64,000 nucleotides of DNA from Welwitschia mirabilis. Taxonomy: Eukaryota; Gnetophyta; Gnetopsida; Welwitschiales. How positions within the stretch are numbered: position 1 is the first letter of the stretch; each line of letters opens with the position of its first letter. The DNA is taken from the NCBI GenBank assembly GCA_051453625.1, contig JBOZIK010000001.1, forward strand, positions 128,610,079 to 128,674,078, in the 5' to 3' direction. Shown in pieces: positions 46,890 through 57,991 of the stretch. The notes beneath the pieces were generated by a model. It saw only the letters and a list, made by a program, of their open reading frames with translations. It ran no database searches and was not told where the DNA came from. The position numbers were made by a program, and so were the translations under genes.

Positions 46890-48090
46890 TGGTGTAATGT
46901 AAATTTGTGTAATATTTAAGTCCTTAGGTAAAACCTATAAATTATAATACTTGTAGAAAAACACATACTAGTATAGATGGGAGTTAACTCAAATGTTATA
47001 ACTCATTGAAGGCACTAGGATAGAAGTTAGAAAATTGATTTCACAATGTATTTTAGATTTTTCTTTTTTAGTAAATGAAAATAAAGAATAATTCAATGCA
47101 ATGCAAGATGAAGATGATGAAATGCAATGGATGAAATGCATCCTTTTGTTATGAGAATTAGTTCTTATAACTTCAATTAATTAGAAAGAGTTTTATTACT
47201 TGTTTCTAACCAACATAAACTATAAGATATGTTAAACTGAATATGAATGATGCAAATATGGAAATGGAATGAAATAGAATGCAATGCAAAATCTAAACTA
47301 ACAAAGTCAACCTTAATAAAGGTTGCTCTTATGATCTAAATGGACTATAGAATTGTCACCAACTATAATCAACTTAAACTATAAGTGACATTTACATAAT
47401 ATAAGTGAAAATAGTTCTTGAATTAATCATCAATTTAGCATCCACTTATAATAAAGTAGCAGTACTCAATAGAGGATTCTCAATCCAACACCAAGGTAAT
47501 CTTCTCTTTGTAGCTAATGGATGAACCTCTTGTCTTTTAATCTTCCATTACAAGAATATTTGGTACAAAGAGATGGAAATGGAAGCTAAGAAATGGAAGG
47601 GTATTTATAGTTTTACACTAAAGTTCTAGAAATGCAACCCTAAGAGTTAGAAAAGAAATCCTTACAATCCATATGGGTCACATGACCCCACTACAAAGAT
47701 TATTCTTTCTGTTCATACAAAATAGTTATCGTCCTGAGTGTTATAAAGATGAAAATGGGTATGATACTTTATAATAAAAGGTGATCCATTAGCTTCAAGC
47801 CTATAATCAACTCTGTAGATTCAATCCATGTTAGTAGTTCTATCATCCTGACTATTGTGGGATAATAGAGGGAATAATAGGTCTCTCTATCTTTTAGCTC
47901 AAAGGGAAATTAGTCTTTTACATGGTTAATATTTCTTTCAAGGCATCTTTAAATATGCTAAGAATTACATGTTTTAGTAAACATCCTATCAATTCTCCAT
48001 AATCATTAGCATTTCATCCAAACCTATATAAATGTCATGCAAAAGTACTCAAACTACACCATTAAAATCCTACGAATTAACATCACAACA
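46890..48090 (-). repeat. 5' LTR of E
   Basis: It pairs with 37661-38918. On the plus strand it opens tggtgtaatgtaaatttg and closes cacaaca, followed by the CATAC copy. A TATA box in element sense is at 47602-47609. Confidence 0.9.
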
Positions 48091-48118
48091 CATACTGAAA
48101 AAATGTTGAGATGCTTAT

Positions 48119-49193
48119 TGATGCACTAATAAATTATATGCATTTGATGGGGTTTTATGAGCTATTTTATAGGATACTTACACAGGTCTAGATGCAAATT
48201 TCGAGGATTATGGAGAATTAATAGAAGATCTTAGAAATATGCACTTCTTGGCATCATTAAAGGCCTTTAGGACACATTCTAATGCATATGGCTTTGGAGA
48301 AAAATCATTGACATAAAAGGAAGACTTCTCTCTAATGAAAAAGACAAAAAGAACTATCATCCCCTCTATCCTCCTCATGACAATCAGGATGATAGCACTG
48401 CACATGCCATATGATAATGCTGATATGGACTGGAGCCAAAACTACTAAGTCATCATTTCTAAAGAGTTGTCATCCACTCATGTTATCCGGATGATAGGTA
48501 GAATGATAGTTGTAACTTTAGCCGACCTTTATTCATTTTGTCCATTTCTTTCTTATAATTGAGTACATTTTATAGCACTTTTTATGTATTGGTTTTGCTT
48601 CGTAACCCTATAAATAAAACCCCTCTTTATCTTTTCTCTCCATCTTTGATGTACTAGAAATTCTTGTGATAGGAGATTGAAGGATGGGAGATCCATCTTG
48701 AGAGTTGTAAAAAGGCATTTCCTTGATGAAGGGCTATGCATCCTCCATTGAGGCTTGGCTGTTTTATAACCCATATGCTAGTTCCATTTAACATAAAAAT
48801 TTATTTTCATTTATGCATTTAGTTCTATTAAATATCCCTTATGGTTTATGTTGCCTTTAATTTAGCGATAGTTTCATTGGTGATATAAGTCTTAAAAGCA
48901 GCCTTTGTTAAGGATGAAACAAAGTAGTTTAGATTCATTTTGCATTGCATTTAGATTTATTTACATTCACATTTGCATTACATCTTTATTTTCTACATTA
49001 TTCTTAAAATCTAGTTACGATATTCTTTTTAGAAATCAATCCTCATTCTTTTCTTTTAAATCTTTGATGGATTATGACACTTGAGTCAACTTCCATCTAT
49101 ATTAGTATGTTATGTTATGAAAGATATCTATTTTATTTGTGAATGATAAGATCTTTTTGAGTGTAATCATTTATACAAATATGCACCACAACA
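48119..49193 (+). repeat. 5' LTR of F
   Basis: 1075 bp, opening TGATGCACTAATAAATTATAT and ending caccacaaca. TATA box tataaata at 48609-48616. Contains the palindrome ttatccggatgata (48483-48496). Pairs with 54527-55176 plus 57772-57986. Open frames on the minus strand here are incidental. Confidence 0.9.
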
Positions 49194-49196
49194 TCT

Positions 49197-49213
49197 TGGT
49201 AACATTGCCAATA
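49197..49213 (+). other. Primer-binding site of F
   Basis: TGGTAACATTGCCAATA, three bases after the LTR, resembles the tRNA-Asp-type PBS used by the C copies. Central TTGCC and the leading TGG are kept. Confidence 0.7.
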
Positions 49214-49900
49214 AATTCTACTGAAGAGCATGAGGATTGTCATCATTTGAATGAGTAAATCAAATTTCTATTTGGTTATTTATCTATAGCGATATTGTAT
49301 TATAATTAGGAATTTTTAGTTTTTGATTTTTGTTTTTTTGATTTTCAATTCTTAGTTTTTGGTTTTTTCCATAGTTTATAATAATAGTTGTCATCCTCCA
49401 TATCATCCCCATAACAAGGTGGATAACTACTCATTTTCTGTTTTTCGCCTTCTATTTTTGGATTTTAGATTGCAGTTTTTTGTTAGCATAAGAATAATTC
49501 TATCATCTCTTGTGTTGTCTGCACAACTAGAAAGACAATGGTCTATGTATTTTTTGATTTCAACTTCTACACTGTTGAATTTCTGTTTTCTATTTTCTAT
49601 GTTCATCATCCTCTCTATCATTCACACGATAGTCAGGATGACTATTTGTTATTTTTTATTTTGTTTTCTATTATTTTCTATTTGTAGGATTCTATGACAT
49701 GATTAGTTCAGGAAAGAAATATCAAAGATAAAGGTTGTTAATAGAAGAAAACATAATAGAAGGACTAGTATACTTTAAAATCGAATCAGAAAAACATTCT
49801 TTAATTGCATTAAATATTCCTTATAAATTTATTTTTTCTGAATCCAATTCCATTTAAGAAAATTTTTTAGAAGATAATCTAGAATAATCTGATTTTACAA
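49214..49900 (+). other. Leader of F
   Basis: T-rich untranslated leader with several catcc/ggatga palindrome-like units at about 49390-49415 and 49600-49640. An open frame at 49359-49697 is low-complexity (Phe, Leu, Ser) and has no family resemblance. Confidence 0.5.
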
Positions 49901-50885
49901 TATCAAGTGCTACGCAAAAGCAAAAATAAGTTGTAGGGTCTTGAACCCCTAGTCCTAATGTGAACCTTATCCTTAGGGAATTACTAGCAAATAGAAAATG
50001 ATAAATTCAAACCCCTTTTTATTTACCACTAAGAGATGATGTTGAGTTAAAAAATCTAAATGCCCATCCAATATTTAGCGGTGAATATGATGAGGATCCC
50101 CTCCAACACATTGCGGACATAGAACAATTAGTTCTTACCTTCGAAAATAGAAAGAAGAGGATTGGTAATAGAATATACATGGTAATATTTCCCATGACAT
50201 TGAAGGAAAGAGTAAAAATTTGGCTAAAAACTATACCCAACTAAAATTTAAAGTCTTAAAATCAAGTCTAGAAAGCCTTCATTAAAAGATTCATGAGTGA
50301 AGCAACCATTAGAAAAATGAAAAAAGAAGTGACAAACTTTCAATAACAACCAAATGAAGATTATGCTTCCACATATAAACGCTTCTTTATAGCAATCCAC
50401 TCTAATCCAGTAGATGCTTTTATATAGAAATAACTAGTTAACTACTTTTATAGTGGGCTAAACATGAAACAAAATAACTTGTAGACTTTTCTTATGATGG
50501 AAACCTTATGAACCTCATATTAAACAATGCCTGTAAAATGTTAAAAGAACTTATGAAGGTAAGCCAAACTTGGCCAACATCAAAAGATAACTACACTATA
50601 GGAGAAATCCTCAAAGATTTAAAAGAGTTTAAACAAGAAAAGGAGGTCAAAGATAACCCTGCAAAACTTATTAGAGATTTTACAACAACTCTAGAGAAGT
50701 ATATTAAAACGATCTTAGGTGCCAAATTAGCAACTGAAAAGAATGTTGTCCTAACATGTGACTTATGTGAGGATACTTATCACATTACCAAGGATTATCC
50801 ACTATTGTCGATATATAAAAAGAAAATACATGAAGAAGTGTGCACTTTCAGTCAAACATTTTCAAACTTCAAAAATCAAAATTAA
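49900..50885 (+). pseudogene. gag remnant of F
   Basis: Readable pieces are AHPIFSGEYDEDPLQHIADIEQL (50057-50127), VIFPMTLKERVKIWLKTIP, KAFIKRFMSEATIRK, NEDYASTYKRFFIAIHSNPVD, and the open C-terminal part 50508-50885 with VLTCDLCEDTYHITKDYP, a zinc knuckle whose last Cys is Tyr. The order is the same as in C and E. A few stops and frameshifts only, making F the clearest gag in the window. Gag would form the particle and bind RNA. Confidence 0.85.
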
Positions 50886-51930
50886 GCATAACCTAAGCTG
50901 AATACACATTTTCAAAACAATTTTCATGCTTTTAAAAAATCGATTTAAAAATTCAAACTTTCAATCGAGTTCATCAAATTTTTGATATCAAGATGATTCT
51001 CTTTAAAACTCTATTGTTAACCTTACAAAATTACAAGAAAAAAAAAATGCCAACATTTAAAATTAGTAAACATTCTTCAAGAAACCATGTTGGCAAATCA
51101 AAGATCACAAGGATCATTATCAACACAATTTCTCCCAAATCTCAATGAAGTAAGAAGAGATTATAAGATTGTAATACAAATTGAATATGGAGTAAACCAT
51201 CCTCCTTATAAAGAATTAACCTTCCAAAATGACACTTAAGATTATTAAAAAGAAGAGGATATTAAAATATTATAAGTTCCCTTCTCTTGGTAAAAATAAA
51301 AAGAAAAACTCTTTACAAAAGTAATCAGCTACCCTTTTTTAATGAACATCTCAAAGCCTTGATAAAAATAGTAAGCATAAACTTACTCTTCTAGAAACTT
51401 TTAAAACAAAACATGGGGTACTCAAAGCTATGAAAAGACTTATCAAGAAGAAAATAAAAATGAGTTATCCCTAGTAAAGTCTTTTTCACGTAATCCCTCA
51501 TGAATTTAGTGTTACAAAAATCTCTAAAATTTAAAGATCCAGGGGCAGAAATAGTCAGTGTTACATTAGAGAGAAATAAAAAGATTAGAGAGATTTAATT
51601 AACATTAGAGTGAGTGTTAATATCATGCCATTACAAATTTGCAAAAGACTTATTTTAGAAGGTAGAATAGAGCATACTCAGATTCTTTTAGATTTAATAG
51701 ATACTTTGGTTAAGAAACACTTAGGGGTCATCAAGGACCTAGTAATCCAAATTGAAAATACCTGCTACTCAGTAGATGTGGTTATGATATAGGTCAAACA
51801 TAATGAAGGTTATTCATTACTTCTAAGACAAGCCTTTTATGTAATAGCTTACTGTATTAGCATAAGAACTAGAATAATGGAGTGTCATCTAAGAAATAAA
51901 AAGTTTACAATTAGTGTTTTTGATGTAGTT
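50886..51930 (+). pseudogene. gag-protease linker and protease remnant of F
   Basis: The linker (50886-51590) is broken. The protease active site at 51601-51615 reads NIRVS instead of D-I-G-A-S: Asp to Asn, Gly to Arg and Ala to Val, each one transition. Then SVNIMPLQICKRLILEGRIE, LGVIKDLVIQIENTCYSVDVV (51610-51792) and KHNEGYSLLLRQAFY follow. Inactive. Confidence 0.85.
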
Positions 51931-52276
51931 GAGAGTTGAGAAAGACTAAGTAATGAATGAAATGTAGAAAGTAAAATCAAACTAAATTTATTTCTTTAAC
52001 ATTATTCTCTTGAAGAAAAAGGGCTAACATTACATGAGCCTATACTTTATGCTGATTCACTTGAGATTAAAAACTCAAAAATATTACCTAAGAAATAAAA
52101 ATTTACAATTAGAGTTTTTGATGTAGTTGAAAAAGACCTAAGTGATGAATGGAATGTAGAAAGTAAAATAAAACCAAATTTATTTCTTTAACATTGTTCC
52201 ATTAAAAAAAAAGGCTAACATTACATAAGCCTATACTTTATGCTGATCCACTTGATATTAAAAACTCAGAAATATT
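51891..52276 (+). repeat. 199 bp tandem duplication in F
   Basis: Copy 1 (51891-52089) and copy 2 (52090-52276) start aagaaataaaaa/gtttacaatta and both run through tttttgatgtagttg, taaatttatttctttaaca and tactttatgctgat to aaaactca. They differ at scattered positions. It duplicates the end of the protease and the start of the linker. Confidence 0.85.
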
Positions 52277-53000
52277 TAATACATACAATTTTGGGCATGA
52301 CTTTTTATATCAGAATCAAGAAGAAATGAAATTCTTAAATTGCAAGAAAGTCTAACTGTTAAATAAAAACTCACACCTTGAGGGAGATTATCTACTATAT
52401 GAGCTAGAGACTAAAAATCTTAGTTTGAATTTGAATCTGAAAAATCTTCCTAATGGACTGAAGTATATTTGTCTTTATAATAATTAAAACAAAACTCTCA
52501 TAATCAATAAAAATTTCTTCCTTGAACAACAGTCAACATTAATCTTCCTTTTAACTTTTAAAATTCATGTGCTTATGTGGTCTCATAGAGATTTATTTGC
52601 TATTTTTCTTTTCCTCCAATTGATTCTACTCAAAAGTAATTATATACCTTTTATGTTTTATCAATTGGTGAATATCTGGTTTGGGACTTATTTCTCCAAG
52701 AGAATGCAATATCCTGAGATCATCAAAACAAATCCTTTTTTTTCCTTCCTTTTCAATAAAAGTATTGAATAGATTTTTAGGATTTGAATAAAATTTACTT
52801 GCTTTGGTGTTTTCTTTTTTGCTCTTATATTTTTATTATTTTACTTTTGTTTTTAATTAATAAAATAATCTATGGTAGGTCTCTACCTTTTTGAGAAAGT
52901 ACATTCTAATGGCTCTGTTGAGATTTTTGACTTAACCACTAAAGAAATACAGAAATTTAAAGGATAAAGATTGAAGATATAAGAAACCTTCTAAATTTTC
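52277..53000 (+). pseudogene. Deleted pol region of F: linker joined to integrase tail
   Basis: Up to about 52610 the sequence matches the linker before RT (LNLNLKNLPNGLKYI, LIINKNFF, KIHVLMWSHRDL). From about 52885 it matches the integrase C-terminus (a VGPY-like start, DLTTKEIQK, then NFLLAFSFEGYYDV). The whole RT, RNase H and integrase core, some 2.5 kb or more in C and E, is absent. The 270 bp between (an open frame 52569-52772) is not recognised and may be filler. Confidence 0.75.
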
Positions 53001-54526
53001 TCTTAGCTTTTTCCTTTGAAGGCTATTATGATGTCACTTGATCATCTTTCAAACATGGCTTATGTATTTATTTCCATGACTAGTCTTTGACTTGGACATT
53101 TTACAGTGGTAGGATTAGATTCACCCAATCTTTAGACATTCACATGTTTATAAACTTCAATTTAAAAGAACATGCTTTATTTTTGGTTTTTTTTTAATGA
53201 TGAAAAGGTCTTAGATTGTTAAAGGATGTTATTTTTTATCTTTATCTTATGACTTTACCTTTGTCTTTTAAAGTGTCTGGTCATGTGGAATGTTTCATTT
53301 GTGCACGAAAAAAAAAAATTAATAAGACCATGATGTTTTATATTTGAGATAGCTCAAAAACATGGTTATTATGATATCCTACCGCAAGTACACTGAGGCA
53401 AATTTTCCCAAGAGAAGCCTTTAGTAGTGTAATATGGTACTAGTGATCATGCTTCATGGGCTCTTCCTTTTCTGACTTTGGTTGCACTCCCCTCATCATG
53501 GATAATTAAATTATAAAATAATAAAAATGTGTAGGTTATGAGATGAGTGGTGTTCAGGCATTGCTTATTTTCTAGACTCTTTGTCTTTCCACATGATCAT
53601 TTCATTTCTTAAGATTCAGGTGTTTATTTTGAGATGTGAGCAGGTGAGTTCATTATTTAATAACTCTTTAGTTTTATCATTTATTATTTAAAGCATTTTA
53701 TTTTTAGCATCATCATAACCACTACCTGAATGGAATTTTTTATACGTCAAGTCATGCATTTTAAAATCAAGTGATGTTATGATTTCTTTCACAAAAGTCT
53801 ATTAGGTTAAAATTTCTGGCAGGTAGGCTATCTTATTTATGTTGCCTTATATCCATTCTTTTTGTTTTATTTTGTTGTTTTGTTATTGTTTCAAAGTCAT
53901 TTCCATATTTTCTTATCATTTTAGGACCTTAACATTTAATGTTTTTATTATTCAGTTTTCAATAAAGTGTTGATTTCTAGCTTAAATAAATCTTCTTAAT
54001 AATTTTTTGATGTTTATTTTCAGTCTTTGGAGTTGTAAATGTTGCTCTTAATCATTTTTGTGATGAAACATTTATTGGGCATTCATGGATTTGCCTCATC
54101 CTACTTAGCACATTTTCATATCTATTTTTCAAATTTGATATTTCTATACTCATCTTTGCACTTAATTTTGAAAGTTGTCCAAATTCAAAAACATCTATTG
54201 TCTACCTTCTCACTTTAGTCTACTTTCTTTGCTCTATTAGCCAATACAGGATGTATTATTTTTCTTAGTGGAGGGGCAGAACCCATTTTCATGGCTCATT
54301 TTCATAAAACTTTTAAGATATTTTAGAGTTTTCATGAGATAATTTTTAAATTTTCACTCCATACACGTGATTCATTATGTGTTATTTTGCTATATTATGT
54401 GTTTAATATTATTTATGAGCTTATTTTATAATGTCTAGATTGATTTTTTTTAAGATAATTTGGCTCACATTTATATTTGTTCGCCTAGTTTTTGTCAAAG
54501 ACTAATAAAGAATAAGTGGGAGGCTA
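53001..54526 (+). other. 3' noncoding region of F with conserved block
   Basis: The conserved block shared with C-inner and E lies at 53353-53585 and is preceded by an A-run (53306-53317), the counterpart of the purine tracts in C and E. After it about 0.9 kb without any readable frame leads to the polypurine tract aagaataagtgggaggcta (54508-54526). There is no env-position ORF. Confidence 0.7.
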
Positions 54527-55176
54527 TGATGTGCTGCTAAATTATGTGTATTTAATAGGGTTTTATGAATTATTTTACAAGACATTTACATAGATTTAGA
54601 TGTAATTTTGAGGATTATGGAGAATTAATAGAATATCTCATAAATATGCAATTCTTGGCATGATTAGAGGCATTTAAGACACATTCTTATGCATATATCT
54701 TTGGAGGAAAATCACTGACATAAAAGGAAGATTCCTCTCAAGTGAAAAAGACAAAAAGAACTATCATCCCCTCTATCATCTCCATAACATCTAGGATGAT
54801 AGCACTATAAATGTCATATAAGAATGCTGACATGAACTAAAGGTACTACTACTAAGTCATCCTTTCTAAAGGATTGTCATATACTCATGTCACCTGGATG
54901 ATAGTTAGGATGATAGTTATAACTGTCAGCTGACCTTTGTCCATTTTGTCCATTTATTTCTTATAATTGAGCATGTTTTACAGCACCTTTTATGTGTTGG
55001 TTTTGCTCTATAATCCTATAAATAAGACCCCCCCCCCTTCAACTCTCCTCTTCATCTTGATGCATCAGAAATTCTTGTGATAGGAGATTAAAGGATGGAA
55101 GATTCATCTCGAGAGTTGTATAAAGACGTTCCCTTGGTAAAGGGCTATGCATCCTCCATTGAGGCTCAGCTATTTT
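54527..55176 (+). repeat. 3' LTR of F, first part
   Basis: It opens TGATGTGCTGCTAAATTATG and aligns with 48119-48775 of the 5' LTR. TATA box at 55017-55024 followed by a C-run. It is interrupted at 55176 by E-family LTR sequence (G). The end of this LTR is found at 57772-57986. Confidence 0.9.
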
Positions 55177-55226
55177 GTAACTGTTGTGATGCTAATTTGT
55201 AAGATTTTGATAGTGTATTTTGAGTG
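55177..55226 (+). other. 50 bp identical to the far side of a gap (assembly overlap)
   Basis: These 50 bases are identical to 55832-55881, on the other side of the 605-base gap 55227-55831. Both include gtaac and the first 45 bases of the G LTR. Most likely the two contigs overlap and the gap is false. Confidence 0.85.
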
Positions 55227-55836
55227 NNNNNNNNNNNNNNNNNNNNNNNNNNNNNNNNNNNNNNNNNNNNNNNNNNNNNNNNNNNNNNNNNNNNNNNNNN
55301 NNNNNNNNNNNNNNNNNNNNNNNNNNNNNNNNNNNNNNNNNNNNNNNNNNNNNNNNNNNNNNNNNNNNNNNNNNNNNNNNNNNNNNNNNNNNNNNNNNNN
55401 NNNNNNNNNNNNNNNNNNNNNNNNNNNNNNNNNNNNNNNNNNNNNNNNNNNNNNNNNNNNNNNNNNNNNNNNNNNNNNNNNNNNNNNNNNNNNNNNNNNN
55501 NNNNNNNNNNNNNNNNNNNNNNNNNNNNNNNNNNNNNNNNNNNNNNNNNNNNNNNNNNNNNNNNNNNNNNNNNNNNNNNNNNNNNNNNNNNNNNNNNNNN
55601 NNNNNNNNNNNNNNNNNNNNNNNNNNNNNNNNNNNNNNNNNNNNNNNNNNNNNNNNNNNNNNNNNNNNNNNNNNNNNNNNNNNNNNNNNNNNNNNNNNNN
55701 NNNNNNNNNNNNNNNNNNNNNNNNNNNNNNNNNNNNNNNNNNNNNNNNNNNNNNNNNNNNNNNNNNNNNNNNNNNNNNNNNNNNNNNNNNNNNNNNNNNN
55801 NNNNNNNNNNNNNNNNNNNNNNNNNNNNNNNGTAAC

Positions 55837-57100
55837 TGTTGTGATGCTAATTTGTAAGATTTTGATAGTGTATTTTGAGTGATTTTGTAGGAAATTTACA
55901 TAGGTTTGGATGCAATACTGATAATTATGAATATCTGATAGGATGATCAATGAAACATGCGATTCTTAGCATATTTGGAGATGAGGCTTATTCGAACATT
56001 ACATACTTGGAAGAAGGAGTCATCATGAAAAAGTCCGACTTATCTTCGAGATTAGAGATAACAAAGTCTGTCATTTCCTCTATCATCCCTATGACAGGTA
56101 AGATGATAGAANNNNNNNNNNATGGATAAAAGCTACAGGCTGACAACAATGCATAAAGTTGATAAAGTACTTTTTAATGTAGGGTAACATCCCCTCTGTT
56201 GTCCCCATGATAGTTAGGATGATAGTTGTTTTTCTATAGTTGGAAAGCATTATCTTTGTAATGAGGTCAACTGACCCATTTTGGCTATTAGGGTTTCTTT
56301 TATGACTTCTAGGATTGAGTTTCTAGAACCTCAATGTAAAACTATAAATACTCTTCCCCTCCTTCATTTTTGTTTCCCTCTTTTATGTTAAATATGCTTG
56401 TGATGGAAGATTGAAGGACAAGAGGTCCATCCAGTAGCTATAGAAAGGAGTTTTCGTGGTGTTAGACTGAGTTTCTTCCATTGAGGTGCTACTATTTCAT
56501 TATAAGTGAATGTAAAGTCCTTAAATTAATTTAATTACTTTTTGAATCAATACAATTGCTATTTTCATTTTAATTCTGTGTATGTCCCTTATGGTTTACA
56601 TTGATCATAGTCTACAGAGACAATTATGTGATTTATCTAGATCATAAGGGCAACCTTTATCAAGGTTAATCTTGTTTAGTATTAGACTTACATTACTATT
56701 CCATTCCATTTCATATTGATTCTATACTCTACTTGGAAGATCTCATAATTCATGTTGATTAAGAAAAAGTTGAGTATTATTCTTAACTGATATGAATTAT
56801 AGAGAAGCTAGTTCTTGTGATAGAAGAATTAGAAACCAATAGAATTCATCTTAATTCCATTTTCATTTCATTTCCATTCACTTGCATTGCATTTACTTTA
56901 TTATTTACTTTCAGTTTTCATAAGATAGAAAAACCAAAAATATCTTGGAAATCAATTCTCTAACTCTTAGCCTAGTGCCTTTGTTGGGAATACGACATTT
57001 GGATGAACTTCCATTTATACTAGTGTGTGTTTTCTACAAGTTATTTGATTTACAAGTTTACCTAAAGGACTTCAGGATTACATAAATTCACACTGCAACA
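55837..57100 (+). repeat. LTR G: E-family LTR inside the 3' LTR of F
   Basis: 1264 bp, opening TGTTGTGATGCTAATTTG and closing actgcaaca. It matches the E LTRs in opposite orientation to E, so a plus-strand element. TATA box tataaata at 56343-56350. A 10-base gap is at 56112. No internal region follows, so it is a solo LTR or a rearranged end. The left flank is gtaac; the right flank catag does not match. Confidence 0.8.
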
Positions 57101-57104
57101 CATA

Positions 57105-57504
57105 GAAAATAGCTATCATCCTAACTATTGTGGGGATAACATAGGATATGTTACTCTACATCAAAAGATACTCCATCAACTTTAGGCCTCAATGTCAACC
57201 CTGAAGCCTCTGTCCATGTCAATAGTATTGTTGTCCTATCTATCATAAGGATGACATAGGAGATGATAGGCTTTTACATCTTCAATTTCAAAATGGAATC
57301 AATCTTCTGCATGATAAATCTTTCTTTCAAAATATAAAGTATCAGAATAAGCCTGAGATCCCTCCAAATATGCTAAGAATTATATGTTTTAAGTATCATC
57401 CTATCAGTTTTCCATAATTATCAATATTGCATCCAAACCTGAATAATGTCTTACAAAAGTACCCAAACTACACCATCAAATTTCTATAAATTGGCATTAC
57501 AACA
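57105..57504 (-). repeat. Partial E-family LTR, inverted relative to G
   Basis: It matches 38500-38918 of E (same strand as E), including catcctaactattgtgggga, ccatgtcaatag and ggcattacaaca at the end. Only the U3 start in element sense remains. It lies directly beside G in opposite orientation. Confidence 0.75.
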
Positions 57505-57771
57505 CTTGCTAATGTATGCTCTATAGCTCTCTTAAACATGGCTCTATAATTTATCAAGCTAAAAACATCTTTTTATAAGTATATATATTCAAATTAATAG
57601 TGAAATCCATTTTTATTTAATTTGAGGTATTAACTTATATCTAATTATAACTAGAAAATTCATATTAAAAANNNNNNNNNNNNNNNNNNNNNNNNNNNNN
57701 NNNNNNNNNNNNNNNNNNNNNNNNNNNNNNNNNNNNNNNNNNNNNNNNNNNNNNNNNNNNNNNNNNNNNNN
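57505..57771. other. Unassigned stretch and gap before the F LTR end
   Basis: 167 bases of AT-rich sequence with no match to the F 5' LTR that I can see, then a 100-base gap (57672-57771). It may belong to whatever carried the inverted LTR. Confidence 0.4.
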
Positions 57772-57986
57772 TGCATCTTTATTTTTTACATTTTTCTTAA
57801 AATTCGGTAATGATATTCTTTTTAAAAATCAATCTTAATTCTTCTCTCATAAGTCTTCAAAGGATTACGACATTTGGGTCAACTCCCATCTATATTAGTA
57901 TGTTGTATTGTGTAAGATATCTATTTTATTTATGAATGACAGGGTCTTTTTGAGCTTAATCATTTGTACAAATATACATCGCAATA
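57772..57986 (+). repeat. 3' LTR of F, last part
   Basis: It aligns with 48978-49193, including atcaatcttaattctt, cccatctatattagtatg and the end catcgcaata (caccacaaca in the 5' copy). Followed by cttgt, the presumed target-site copy. Confidence 0.85.
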
Positions 57987-57991
57987 CTTGT

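Larger units (their letters stand above)
37661..48090 (-). mobile_element. Element E: complete but decayed Athila-like element
   Basis: LTRs are 37661-38918 (3') and 46890-48090 (5'), with CATAC at 37656-37660 and 48091-48095 as target-site duplication. The internal order right to left is PBS, gag, protease, RT, RNase H, integrase, G-rich tract, conserved block, short noncoding tail, polypurine region. It is related to C but its LTRs belong to the G subfamily. It has no env-position ORF, and all genes are broken. Confidence 0.9.
48119..57986 (+). mobile_element. Element F: Athila-like element lacking RT to integrase
   Basis: 5' LTR 48119-49193, PBS, gag, protease, a linker, then a jump to the integrase tail, conserved block, polypurine tract and 3' LTR (54527 onward, interrupted, ending 57986). 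The flanks cttat (48114-48118) and cttgt (57987-57991) agree at 4 of 5 bases as target-site copies. F begins 23 bp after E's target-site copy. Without RT and integrase it could only have moved with help from relatives, or it lost them after insertion. Confidence 0.85.

Noticed and set aside
49359-49697. 112-codon open frame in the F leader
   Set aside because: Low-complexity, T-rich leader; composition alone explains it.
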